Below are positions 1 through 7,620 of a stretch of 64,000 bases of DNA, in pieces; positions within the stretch are counted from its first letter, which is position 1, and every line of letters starts with the position of its first letter. Origin of the DNA: Myxococcales bacterium (GTDB taxonomy: Bacteria > Myxococcota_A > Polyangia > Haliangiales > Haliangiaceae); contig JADJUW010000001.1 in the NCBI GenBank assembly GCA_016716835.1, positions 1,193,501 to 1,257,500 on the forward strand. Direction: 5' to 3'. A model generated the notes under the pieces. It searched no databases, was not told where the DNA came from, and worked only from the letters and a program-made list of their open reading frames with translations. The position numbers and the translations under genes were made by a program.

Positions 1-653
1 AGCTGCCAGCCCGGCTCGCTCGGCAAGGCGGCGCGCATGGCCGCGAAAACCGCCTCGACGTCATGCTCGCCATCTTCCTTGACCGCCGGCAGCTCGGGCG
101 TAAGCCCCCACTCGGCGCGTAGCTTTTCAAGTAACGTTAGATTAAGCCGCGCCTCATCTGCGCGCGCGACCACCGCATATCGCTCACGCGCATGGCGCCG
201 CGTCAACGCGACGGGCACGAGCAGCACCGGCGCGCGCCGTGACGTCGCGTCGTCGCGCTCGCGCCACACCAGGGTTCCAACCGCGAGCCAAAGCACTTCG
301 ACCCCGCCATCGTCGCGCTGGGTGCGCGCGAGCCGCGCCATGTGAATGAGACGTGCGTCGATTTCGTCATCGGACAAGGCTGCGCAAAGCGCGTGTGGCG
401 ACGCGCCCGCGGCGAGTGCGGCCACGCCGGGGGCCGCAACGACCGTTAGCGCCTGCTCTGCCCCTACCGCCGCCGCCACCGCCACCGGGTCGGCGCCAAC
501 GAAGGGCAGGATTTGCTTGCTGGCGCGCATGTCGAGCATGCGATTGCGCAGCGAGAGGTCTAGCAACGATCGCTGCCACACCTCAAGGCGTGCGATCGCG
601 GCCTGCGGTAAGCTAGCGTCGCGAGGGGGTGATGCGGGCGCAAGTTCACTCAC
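1..653 (-). CDS. DUF4011-type helicase, N-terminal part (runs off left edge)
   Basis: About 215 N-terminal residues are visible. Near residue 30 there is LLDLSLRNRMLDMR, the hallmark of the DUF4011 domain that opens large superfamily 1 helicases (DUF4011, AAA_11/AAA_12, often DUF3320 or a Vsr/DUF559 nuclease). Further on, LWLAVGTLVWRE and RRAPVLLVPVAL fit the same domain. The start is GTG at 653, supported by TACGCT seven bases upstream. Near bases 28-36 the expected reading (ALPSEPGWQ) continues in another frame, so a one-base deletion in a GC tract is likely. It lies 20 bp downstream of the pseudokinase gene. Related DUF4011-helicase-nuclease proteins have been reported as anti-phage proteins; whether this one has a nuclease domain cannot be seen. 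Confidence 0.75.
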   Translation of the reverse strand, partial: MSELAPASPPRDASLPQAAIARLEVWQRSLLDLSLRNRMLDMRASKQILPFVGADPVAVAAAVGAEQALTVVAAPGVAALAAGASPHALCAALSDDEIDARLIHMARLARTQRDDGGVEVLWLAVGTLVWRERDDATSRRAPVLLVPVALTRRHARERYAVVARADEARLNLTLLEKLRAEWGLTPELPAVKEDGEHDVEAVFAAMRAALPSEPGWQ

Positions 654-660
654 GCTGCAG

Positions 661-666
661 AGCGTA
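661..666 (-). promoter_or_regulatory. -10-like TACGCT, 7 nt before GTG start
   Basis: On the minus strand TACGCT is followed by seven bases and then the GTG start of the DUF4011 gene, with no Shine-Dalgarno. It fits the leaderless pattern seen at many genes in this window. Confidence 0.4.
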
Positions 667-673
667 GCCTACT

Positions 674-2020
674 TCACGGCTTCTTGGCCGGGCGCTTAGG
701 CACGGTTGCATTGCCGCGCCCGCCGGCGAGATCTACCGCGCCCTCGCGGGCGTCGCGAAACTTAATCGACGCCAGCGGATCGCCGCCCAGCCCCACCCCC
801 GTGAGCTCGACCATCGCGCCGTAGCCCTCGATCTTGGCGATGTCATCAAGGACATCGTCGACGCTGCCGTACCGCTCGCCACGCGCGTCGCGAGTCATGC
901 GGTCAAAAATATCGTCCATCTCGCGTGGCATGGAGCCATTGACTTGCGACGGCATCGGCGAGCGGCGCCCCGGCAGCTTGCGCGTTAGCAGCTCGTAAAA
1001 AATAATGCCGAGGGCATAGATATCGGCTTGCGCACCCGCGGCCATGGGGTCGGAATATAGCTCGGGCGCCATGTACGCGACGTTGCCCATGCCCACGTAC
1101 ACCTGGCGAATCAAGGCGTGATCGCGCTCGACGATCCGCGAAAAACCAAAGTCCGACACCTTGATATTGCCGTAGCCGTCGAGCAAGAGCTGCTCGGGCT
1201 TGAGGCCGCGATGATAGACCCGCTGGGCGTGCGCCGCGCGCAAGGCGTGCAGCGTCTGCAGCAAATAGCGCATCGTCACATCAAGCGGAATGTCTTCGGC
1301 ATCGGTGATCAGTCGGCGGCACGAGCCGTTGGGCGCGAGCTCGGTGACCACGTACGGAAAATCGCGCTCAAGGTTGACGTCGTGGATGGCGACGATGTTT
1401 GGGTGCGCTAAGGCCGCCGCGGCGCGCACGACATCGGTAAACCGCCGCACAATTTCGCCGCGCTGATCTTCGCCGAAAAATCCGAACAGCTCGCGAATTT
1501 CCTTGAGCGCGACCTCACGTGAAAGCGGGACCTGCCGCGCACGGTAAACCGCGCCGATGCCGCCGGTGCCAATCGAGGCCAGCTTCTCATAGCGCGCATC
1601 GACGACCTCGCCGCCGCCGACCCCCGCGCGTTGCGGCTCCTGGCGCGCGGTGCCGCTGGCCATGATGGCGCCGCCCCCCGAGAGCTGCCCTGCCCCGCCT
1701 TGGGTGCGGCTCGCCTTTAGCTTCTTGAAGTGGGCCACCGCGCGTTCAGTAAACTCCGCCAGGTTCCCGCCATTAACCACCTGCTCGCCTTCGCTGGTTA
1801 CCACGAGCTCGTCGCTGTTGCGCTCTTGCTTGAGATACGACGCGTTCTTGAGAAACACGACATATTCATCAAATGGAATCGAGACGGCGCCTTCACAAAC
1901 GCGCTGGATTTCGTCGTAGCGATTTTGTCGCCCATACTTCGCCTCAGCCATCACGTTGGCGAGAATGAAGCGTGCTTCTTCGGTAAGCACCTCTTTGGTA
2001 ATTTTGGTGCGACCTTCCAT
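674..2020 (-). CDS. Ser/Thr kinase-fold protein with lost catalytic loop (pseudokinase)
   Basis: The 448-residue protein has a kinase fold from about residue 144 to 400. The glycine loop GTGGIG (151-156), Lys173 in VALKEI, DFG (290-292) and APE (318-320) are present. The catalytic loop reads YHRGLKPEQ instead of HRDLKPEN, so the catalytic Asp is Gly272 (codon GGC) and the metal-binding Asn is Gln277. Nucleotide may still bind but phosphotransfer is unlikely. Residues 1-105 form an unrecognised N-terminal domain, then a Gly-rich linker. The C-terminal 50 residues end in a basic tail (PKRPAKKP). An ATG at 2086 is possible, but it overlaps the NUDIX gene, and TACACT lies six bases before 2020. 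It sits between the NUDIX and DUF4011 genes. Confidence 0.85.
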   Translation of the reverse strand: MEGRTKITKEVLTEEARFILANVMAEAKYGRQNRYDEIQRVCEGAVSIPFDEYVVFLKNASYLKQERNSDELVVTSEGEQVVNGGNLAEFTERAVAHFKKLKASRTQGGAGQLSGGGAIMASGTARQEPQRAGVGGGEVVDARYEKLASIGTGGIGAVYRARQVPLSREVALKEIRELFGFFGEDQRGEIVRRFTDVVRAAAALAHPNIVAIHDVNLERDFPYVVTELAPNGSCRRLITDAEDIPLDVTMRYLLQTLHALRAAHAQRVYHRGLKPEQLLLDGYGNIKVSDFGFSRIVERDHALIRQVYVGMGNVAYMAPELYSDPMAAGAQADIYALGIIFYELLTRKLPGRRSPMPSQVNGSMPREMDDIFDRMTRDARGERYGSVDDVLDDIAKIEGYGAMVELTGVGLGGDPLASIKFRDAREGAVDLAGGRGNATVPKRPAKKP

Positions 2021-2026
2021 GTCGTA

Positions 2027-2032
2027 AGTGTA
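2027..2032 (-). promoter_or_regulatory. -10-like TACACT, 6 nt before ATG
   Basis: TACACT then TACGAC then ATG at 2020. Hexamer and spacing are identical to those before the neighbouring NUDIX gene. It decides the start of the pseudokinase. Confidence 0.45.
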
Positions 2033-2052
2033 CGGGGCATTGCCCGAAGCCG

Positions 2053-2514
2053 TCAAACGCCAGCGGCACGGGATGACGGCTCCCACAACGGAATTCCGTC
2101 GCGCACCATGCGACGCACCAGCGGAATGTCGGCGGCGAGCACGTCGTAGGCCGCAAGCTCGGTTGCGGGGACCCAGGCGAGGTCGGCGACCTCGACGGCG
2201 CGCGGCTGTGCCTCAGCTGGCAGCGCGCATTTATATATCAACATCAGGACGTCAAAGGCTGGATAGGCGTGAAACACCGCGTCCCATATCGCGCCAATGT
2301 GCGCCTCGACGCCAAGCTCCTCGCGCAGCTCGCGCGCCAGCGCGTCCTCGGGATGCTCCCCGGCCTCAACTTTGCCACCTGGCAGCTCCCACTGATCGGG
2401 CAGCAGTTGATCGCTGCGTCGCTTCGTCAAGAGCACCGTCGCGCCATCGCGTTGCGGCCCCGACGGCGTCGCTTGCGTGATGAGACCGGCGACAACAATT
2501 TTACGGTCCCGCAT
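2053..2514 (-). CDS. NUDIX hydrolase (MutT-like)
   Basis: The 153-residue protein has a complete Nudix box at residues 47-69, matching GX5EX7REUXEEXGU exactly (it starts GKVEAGE and ends RELREELGV). WELPGG precedes it, as in MutT-type 8-oxo-dGTP and CTP pyrophosphatases, and size and layout fit that group. The likely role is hydrolysis of a nucleoside diphosphate derivative, such as an oxidised nucleotide; the exact substrate cannot be told. The start at 2514 is preferred over the longer frame from 2574 because TACACT lies six bases before it and the extra 20 residues are compositionally odd. It is first in a minus-strand group with the pseudokinase (32 bp gap) and the DUF4011 helicase. Confidence 0.9.
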   Translation of the reverse strand: MRDRKIVVAGLITQATPSGPQRDGATVLLTKRRSDQLLPDQWELPGGKVEAGEHPEDALARELREELGVEAHIGAIWDAVFHAYPAFDVLMLIYKCALPAEAQPRAVEVADLAWVPATELAAYDVLAADIPLVRRMVRDGIPLWEPSSRAAGV

Positions 2515-2520
2515 GCGCAA

Positions 2521-2526
2521 AGTGTA
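2521..2526 (-). promoter_or_regulatory. -10-like TACACT, 6 nt before ATG
   Basis: TACACT, six bases (TTGCGC), then the ATG of the NUDIX gene at 2514, with no Shine-Dalgarno. This predicts a leaderless transcript. Confidence 0.45.
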
Positions 2527-2624
2527 GCGCGCCGCGACGCGCAGCGAAACGCGAGGCAACACGCGAGAGCGCAATTCGAGATCATTCTCGCGAACGGTGA
2601 AAAACTACTTTTCCCTTGATAATT

Positions 2625-2659
2625 GGGCCCGTTAGCTTGATTTCCCCGCAACCGGGCCC
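2625..2659. repeat. Inverted repeat GGGCCCG...CGGGCCC
   Basis: GGGCCCG (2625-2631) and CGGGCCC (2653-2659) are perfect 7 bp inverted arms, each containing the palindrome GGGCCC. They lie in the divergent region between the NUDIX and DUF507 genes and bracket the predicted -35 of the latter. An operator is possible but unproven. Confidence 0.4.
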
Positions 2660-2666
2660 ATATTGT
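2637..2666 (+). promoter_or_regulatory. Putative promoter of DUF507 gene (leaderless type)
   Basis: TTGATT (2637-2642), an 18 bp spacer, then TATTGT (2661-2666) six bases before the ATG at 2673. Both boxes resemble sigma-70 elements and there is no Shine-Dalgarno. Confidence 0.5.
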
Positions 2667-2672
2667 CCAGCT

Positions 2673-3188
2673 ATGAAGCTCTATGCCTCCAAGATCGACG
2701 CCATAGCCGCCGAGATCATCGCCAAGCTCGCGGAAGATGGCGACCTTGAAGTGAGCGAAGCGCGCGAGGCCGAACTCGACGCGAGCGCGGTGCTGAAGGA
2801 ATACATCCGCGTCGACAAAGAGCTGACCGACCGCGCCAAAGACATCCTAGAAATTCGCGGCTTGCCGCAATCACAGCTCGCGCGCACCAAGCGCCAGCTG
2901 GCCGAGCAGCGAGATTTTGGCCTGGGCGAAGAAGGCCTGTCGTGGATTTGCAACCAGCTCCTCGAGGCCTTTATGCAATCGTCGCATATCGACGAGGTGT
3001 TCGCTGACGACGCCACCCTGCGCCGCAAGGTCAAGGACATCGTCAAAAAGCACATGGAACTCGAAGACGAGATGGACCGCGAAGTGCGCGACCGGATCAA
3101 GAATCTGCAAGAAGGCACCTCGGCCTGGGATGCGGAATACGGCAAGGTCCTTGACCAAATCAAAACCAAGCACGGCGTTAAAGAGTAG
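2673..3188 (+). CDS. DUF507 family protein
   Basis: The 171-residue, highly charged, mostly helical protein begins MKLYASKIDAIA and ends VLDQIKTKHGVKE. It matches the DUF507 family known from Deltaproteobacteria-like lineages and Aquificae, whose function is unknown. The C-terminal half (VKDIVKKHMELEDEMDREV and after) reads as a long charged helix, possibly a coiled coil. There is no signal peptide or membrane segment, so it is probably cytoplasmic. The start at 2673 is preferred to 2616 because the family begins with this MKLY segment and a promoter-like pair sits just upstream. It is followed after 42 bp by the CitE-like gene. Confidence 0.85.
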   Translation: MKLYASKIDAIAAEIIAKLAEDGDLEVSEAREAELDASAVLKEYIRVDKELTDRAKDILEIRGLPQSQLARTKRQLAEQRDFGLGEEGLSWICNQLLEAFMQSSHIDEVFADDATLRRKVKDIVKKHMELEDEMDREVRDRIKNLQEGTSAWDAEYGKVLDQIKTKHGVKE

Positions 3189-3218
3189 CTCGGCCCACCC
3201 TTCGCGGGCCCGTGGCGC

Positions 3219-3224
3219 TATCAT
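3219..3224 (+). promoter_or_regulatory. -10-like TATCAT, 6 nt before ATG
   Basis: TATCAT, CGCGTC, ATG (3231), with no Shine-Dalgarno. One of the cleanest cases of the leaderless pattern. Confidence 0.45.
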
Positions 3225-3230
3225 CGCGTC

Positions 3231-4214
3231 ATGACGTTGCATCCGCGAGAAGCATTGTTTGGCGGCGAGCGGCCCTTCCCGCTCGTAGCCGCGTGTGAGC
3301 ACTTTGCCGGCAGCGAAAAGCTGATCGGCAAGGCCTTTGAGTTGCAGCAAACGCTGGGACCGATCTTTGATATCACAATGGATCTCGAGGACGGCGCCGC
3401 CACCGGCCATGAAAAGCGCCATGCGACGATGGTCGCCGAGATGTTGAAATCCAGCCGCAACGTGCATGGCATGGCAGGCGTGCGGATCCACGACCCAACG
3501 CATCCTGCGTGGCGCGAGGACCTCGACGTGGTGATTGGGGCGGCGGTCGACAAGATCGCGTACATCACCATTCCCAAGGCGACGTCGGCGGCGCAGGTAG
3601 CGAGCGTGGTGACGTATCTCAAGGCGGCGGTACAAGCGGCCGGCAGCTTGCGTGAGATTCCGGTGCACGTGCTCATCGAAACCCACGGCGCGCTGCGCGA
3701 GGTGTTCGAGATCGCGGCGGTGCCGTGGTTGGCCGTGCTTGATTTTGGGCTGATGGATTTTATCTCCGGCCATCACGGCGCGATCGCCGCGAGCTGCATG
3801 AAGTCGCCGGGGCAGTTCGAGCACGCGCTGCTGGCGCGCGCGAAGTCACAGGTCGTCGCCTCGGCGCTCGGCGCGGGCCTGGTGCCCTCGCACAACGTCA
3901 CGCTTGATCTTAAAAACCCACACCAGACCTACAACGACGCGCGCCGCGCCAAGACGGAGTTTGGCTTTCTCAGGATGTGGTCGATCTACCCGACCCAGAT
4001 CCAAGCAATCGTCGAGGCCATGGCGCCCGACTTCGCCGAAGTCATCGCGGCCTCGGAAATCTTGCTCGCGGCGCAGGCCGCCGCGTGGGGGCCAATTCAA
4101 CACGCTGGCGAGCTCCACGATCGCGCGACGTATCGTTATTTTTGGGAGCTGCTCGGACGCGCCAAGCTCGCGGGGCACGCCTTGCCACCAGCGGTGCAGC
4201 CGTGGTTTAGGTAG
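3231..4214 (+). CDS. CitE-like HpcH/HpaI aldolase family (CoA-ester lyase-like)
   Basis: The 327-residue TIM-barrel protein of the citrate lyase beta/HpcH family shows FDITMDLEDGA near residue 50, GVRIHDP near residue 85, HVLIETHGALREVFE near residue 145 (with the metal-binding Glu), LDFGLMDF and MWSIYPTQIQ. Family members cleave malyl-CoA, citramalyl-CoA or related esters with Mg2+. This subgroup (starting HPREALFGGE) is uncharacterised as far as I know, so the substrate is open. TATCAT (3219-3224) lies six bases before the ATG, again without Shine-Dalgarno. A mesaconyl-CoA-hydratase-like gene at 36.8-37.9 kb could belong to the same kind of C4/C5 CoA chemistry, but the two are 33 kb apart. 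Confidence 0.85.
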   Translation: MTLHPREALFGGERPFPLVAACEHFAGSEKLIGKAFELQQTLGPIFDITMDLEDGAATGHEKRHATMVAEMLKSSRNVHGMAGVRIHDPTHPAWREDLDVVIGAAVDKIAYITIPKATSAAQVASVVTYLKAAVQAAGSLREIPVHVLIETHGALREVFEIAAVPWLAVLDFGLMDFISGHHGAIAASCMKSPGQFEHALLARAKSQVVASALGAGLVPSHNVTLDLKNPHQTYNDARRAKTEFGFLRMWSIYPTQIQAIVEAMAPDFAEVIAASEILLAAQAAAWGPIQHAGELHDRATYRYFWELLGRAKLAGHALPPAVQPWFR

Positions 4215-4277
4215 CCACGCGCCCGGCGATATTTCGCCCCTTGCGCGGCCGCCGGGGCGCCCTATATTGCGAGGGCT

Positions 4278-5150
4278 ATGAGCCTGCATCGAATCGCAAA
4301 TCAGCTCAAGACCGTGGCCTTGCTGGGCGGGCTCTCGGCCATGATCGTGCTCCTGGGCAACTATCTGGCGCCGGGCAACCTATGGCTGTTTGGCGGCATC
4401 GCGGTCGTCATGAACTTCTTTTCGTATTTCTTCTCCGACCGCATCGTGCTGCGGATGAATCGCGCCAAGGAGATTTCCCAGGCCGACGACCCGCAACTGT
4501 TTGCAATGGTAGGCGAGCTGGCGCACGCGGCCGAGCTGCCGATGCCTCGCGTCTACGTCATGCACGATGATGCACCCAATGCCTTTGCCACCGGACGCAA
4601 CCCACGCAAGGGCGTCATCGCGGTGACCACCGGCATTCGGCGGTTGCTCAGCGAGCGTGAACTTCGCGGCGTGATCGCGCATGAGCTGGCGCACATCAAA
4701 AACCGCGACGTCTTGATTGCAACCATCGCCGCGATGTTTGCGACCGCCATCTCGCTCGTGGCGTCGATGTTGCAGTGGGGCGCGCTGCTTGGCGGCGGCA
4801 CGCGCGATGGCGAGGGTCGAAGCGGGCTAGGCGCAATTGGCGCGCTCGCCGTCGCCATCGTCGCGCCCATTGCCGCTACGATCATCCAGCTCGCCATTTC
4901 GCGGTCGCGCGAGTATCTCGCCGATGAGACCGGCGCCGCCATCGCGGGGGATCCCGAGGCGCTCGCCAGCGCGCTGGCCAAGCTCGAGCGCGGCAATGCG
5001 CGCGTGCCTATGCACACCGTCGCGCAATCGCCCGCAACGGCTAGCCTCTACATCTGTGCGCCGTTTTCCGCCAACGCGATCAGCGGCCTGTTTTCAACGC
5101 ATCCGCCCATCGCCAGGCGCATCGAGCGCTTGCGCGACCTGGCCACCTAG
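4278..5150 (+). CDS. htpX: Membrane zinc metalloprotease HtpX (M48)
   Basis: The 290-residue protein is close in length to E. coli HtpX (293). Two N-terminal membrane segments (about 12-30 and 36-53) are followed by GVIAHELAHIKNRD, with the zinc motif HELAH at 135-139. Two more hydrophobic segments follow, then ISRSREYLADETGA, which carries the third zinc ligand. It ends with FSTHPPIARRIERL, typical of the family. The expected role is quality control of inner-membrane proteins with the active site on the cytoplasmic side. TATATT lies nine bases before the ATG. All catalytic residues are intact. Confidence 0.95.
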   Translation: MSLHRIANQLKTVALLGGLSAMIVLLGNYLAPGNLWLFGGIAVVMNFFSYFFSDRIVLRMNRAKEISQADDPQLFAMVGELAHAAELPMPRVYVMHDDAPNAFATGRNPRKGVIAVTTGIRRLLSERELRGVIAHELAHIKNRDVLIATIAAMFATAISLVASMLQWGALLGGGTRDGEGRSGLGAIGALAVAIVAPIAATIIQLAISRSREYLADETGAAIAGDPEALASALAKLERGNARVPMHTVAQSPATASLYICAPFSANAISGLFSTHPPIARRIERLRDLAT

Positions 5151-5178
5151 CAGCGGCGCTATGGCCGCGGGCCACGGG

Positions 5179-5207
5179 TTGCGCGGTTGCTGTGTCGGTA
5201 GTACGTT
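5179..5207 (+). promoter_or_regulatory. Putative promoter of HEAT-repeat gene
   Basis: TTGCGC (5179-5184), a 17 bp spacer, then TACGTT (5202-5207) seven bases before the ATG at 5215. It supports that start over the in-frame upstream codons that overlap htpX. Confidence 0.45.
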
Positions 5208-5214
5208 GCCTCGC

Positions 5215-7620
5215 ATGCGCTGTCTGGTAAACGCGGGGCTGTTGATCTGCATCGCCACCGTGACGCCCTCGGTAGCGCTCGCCGCCCCGGCGACGTTTTC
5301 GTGGCAAGCCACCGCTGATGCTCAGGCGGCACATTTGGCCTCACCAGTCCCCGAAACACGCTATCGCGCGATCGCGGCGCTGGCGACCCAATCCGCCGCG
5401 ACCGCGGGACCGCTCTTGCTGACCGTGCTCGCCGCCGAGCCGCTCGATGTTCGCTCAGCACAAGAAGCCATCGCCGCGCTCGCTATGGTTGGTTATGCGC
5501 CTGCGGTCTCGACCCTCGCCTCGCTCCTCGCCTCGCCGGAACCCCTGCTGCGTGGCGCCGCCGTGCGCGCGCTGGCATCGATGCATGCGGTCGAGCATTT
5601 AAAAGATGTGATTCGGTCGCTTGGAGATCCAGAACCAACCGTGCGCGCGATCGCGGCCGAAGCGCTTGGCGTCCTGGCCGTGCCAACGCAACACCGCGTG
5701 GATGTCGTTTCTCCCTTGGTGGGCCGCTTGCAAGATAAGGCGGTCGCAGTGCGGCTCGCGACAATCGGTGCGCTCGCCAAGCTGCAAGACCCGCGCGCGC
5801 GGCTCGCGATCGCTGCGGCGATGAGCGACGCCAACGTCGACGTTCGGCGCGCCGCGCTGACCGCGGCCATTGAGGTGGCCGAGCGATCGCTGGCGCAGAG
5901 CATGGTGCCCCTGCTGCGCGACCCAAGCGCTGAGGTTCGAGCCCTCGCGGCGCGCGCCCTCGGCGTGCTTGGTGATCAAGATGCCGTCGCCCCACTGCTC
6001 GGCGTCCTCGCGGGCGCCGCGACGGCCGAGCGAGGTGAAATTCTAGTCGCGCTCGCGCGGCTTGCGCGCCAAGGGCATCAACCAGGCTCGATCGCGCATG
6101 CCCTGGCGCTTGCGACGGCGCGCGGCGAACCGGGCGCGGCGATGGCGGTGGCGACTATGGGCGCAGCCTTTGCCACCACCGCCTGCGCGATTCTCGATGG
6201 CACCGTGCGCGGCGACCGCGCGCTCGCCCTCGAGGCGCTTGCGCGCGCGCCAGCTGAAAAATCCCGCGACTGCGTCGTGCGCGAGTTGGGCCGCAACCGC
6301 TCACCGGTGCGCCCCCTGTTTACCGCGCTTGCGCGCATCGCGACCCCTGCGGCCATCGCCGACCTCGCGGCCTACATTGCTGACCCCGATCCAGATATCG
6401 CGCGCATTGCGCTGATCATGGTGGCGCCCCACGCGGGCCTTGACCCACGCATTATCGACTTGCTGTTGCCAATGGTCGACCAACCATCCATCGAACTTGC
6501 AAGCGCCGCGCTTGAAGGTCTTGGCAAAACCGGCGACGCCGCCGCGATCGGCCCGCTGCTAGCCGTGCTCGCGCCGAACCAAACGCCGGCGCGGCCGCTT
6601 GCCGTGCAACGGGCCGCCATTGATGCGCTCGCGGCCTTGCGCCAGCCCGACGCCCTACCCGCCCTTATCGAATTACTAACGCGAGGTGACGCGGTCACCG
6701 CCATGCGCGCGGCGCGCGCGATTGCGACGATCGGCGATCCTCGTGCGGCCCGCGACCTCACGCCGCTCATCGAGCAAAATCACAGCCGGCGCGGGCTTGC
6801 GCTGCAAACGCTTGTCCTCCTCGCCGGCGCGCCCGGCGCCAAGGCATTGCCATTTTCACCCGCGCAATGGCGCAGCTGGGCGAGCAGCCCCGAGCCCGTG
6901 CTGGCACATGCGGCGATCGCGGGCTTGGCGCGCTTGCCTACCTCCGCCGCACAGCAATCGCTGCTGACGATTGCGCGCACGGGCGCGCACGAGTTCGCGG
7001 CGCAAGCCGCATGCGCCTTGCTTGTCCAAGCCATACCGACCGAGGTACGTAGTTGGATCGAGTTGCTTGGGCACCCCTCAGATGCCATCGGCGCGTGCGC
7101 CGCCGAAGGGATTGCGCGCCTTGTCTGGGACGCACCGATGAGCGAGCAGCTCGCGTTGGCGCTTGAGGCACTGGGCAAGGCACTCGATACGCGCTGGGCG
7201 ACCGCGATCAACAGCAGCGCCGCGCTCGCGTGTGCACGCCTCGCCGGCCACACGCTCAGCGACATGGTTGCGCGCCGCCTTGCCTCTGCCAGCCAACTCG
7301 GCTCGCCACTTGTGGCCTACCATGCGCGGATTGCGTCCGGCGCGACGAGGCTGCCAACGTCCAAGGCAGTAGTGCCCGCGTCAACCGAGATATTTAGTCG
7401 TGTTCACCACCCCGACGATGACCCGCGAGGCATGGCGGGCGCTGGGTTTGTGGCGACCAGGTTGTGCCGCGACCAACGGCTAGGTTGGGCGGGCTATACC
7501 GACGGCCAAGGTTGGCTGCCGCGCGCTTCGCTGATTGAAAGCGACCTGCGCGAACAGTTCGGCGAAGCACAGTTGGCGTCGCAACTTCCGGTTGCAGGTC
7601 AGCTGCAACCGGCGCCGTGA
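5215..7620 (+). CDS. Secreted HEAT-repeat protein
   Basis: The protein is 801 residues. A signal peptide (MRCLVNAGLL... to SVALA, cut before APATF) is followed by about 15 HEAT/PBS-lyase-type helical repeats through nearly the whole length, with units such as PEPTVRAIAAEALGVL and PSAEVRALAARALGVLGD. These repeats make a protein-binding solenoid and have no catalytic residues. The last 100 residues (from about 700) look non-repetitive and include GWAGYTDGQGWLPRASL. It is probably periplasmic or surface exposed. The 3' end appears to overlap the convergent TPR gene by 227 bp, but that overlap is probably an artefact of a frameshift in the TPR gene. Confidence 0.8.
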   Translation: MRCLVNAGLLICIATVTPSVALAAPATFSWQATADAQAAHLASPVPETRYRAIAALATQSAATAGPLLLTVLAAEPLDVRSAQEAIAALAMVGYAPAVSTLASLLASPEPLLRGAAVRALASMHAVEHLKDVIRSLGDPEPTVRAIAAEALGVLAVPTQHRVDVVSPLVGRLQDKAVAVRLATIGALAKLQDPRARLAIAAAMSDANVDVRRAALTAAIEVAERSLAQSMVPLLRDPSAEVRALAARALGVLGDQDAVAPLLGVLAGAATAERGEILVALARLARQGHQPGSIAHALALATARGEPGAAMAVATMGAAFATTACAILDGTVRGDRALALEALARAPAEKSRDCVVRELGRNRSPVRPLFTALARIATPAAIADLAAYIADPDPDIARIALIMVAPHAGLDPRIIDLLLPMVDQPSIELASAALEGLGKTGDAAAIGPLLAVLAPNQTPARPLAVQRAAIDALAALRQPDALPALIELLTRGDAVTAMRAARAIATIGDPRAARDLTPLIEQNHSRRGLALQTLVLLAGAPGAKALPFSPAQWRSWASSPEPVLAHAAIAGLARLPTSAAQQSLLTIARTGAHEFAAQAACALLVQAIPTEVRSWIELLGHPSDAIGACAAEGIARLVWDAPMSEQLALALEALGKALDTRWATAINSSAALACARLAGHTLSDMVARRLASASQLGSPLVAYHARIASGATRLPTSKAVVPASTEIFSRVHHPDDDPRGMAGAGFVATRLCRDQRLGWAGYTDGQGWLPRASLIESDLREQFGEAQLASQLPVAGQLQPAP

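Noticed and set aside
2871..3824. 317-codon open frame on the minus strand
   Set aside because: Antisense of the DUF507 and CitE-like genes, whose own frames show clear family motifs; composition of the antisense frame is typical of GC-rich shadow frames.
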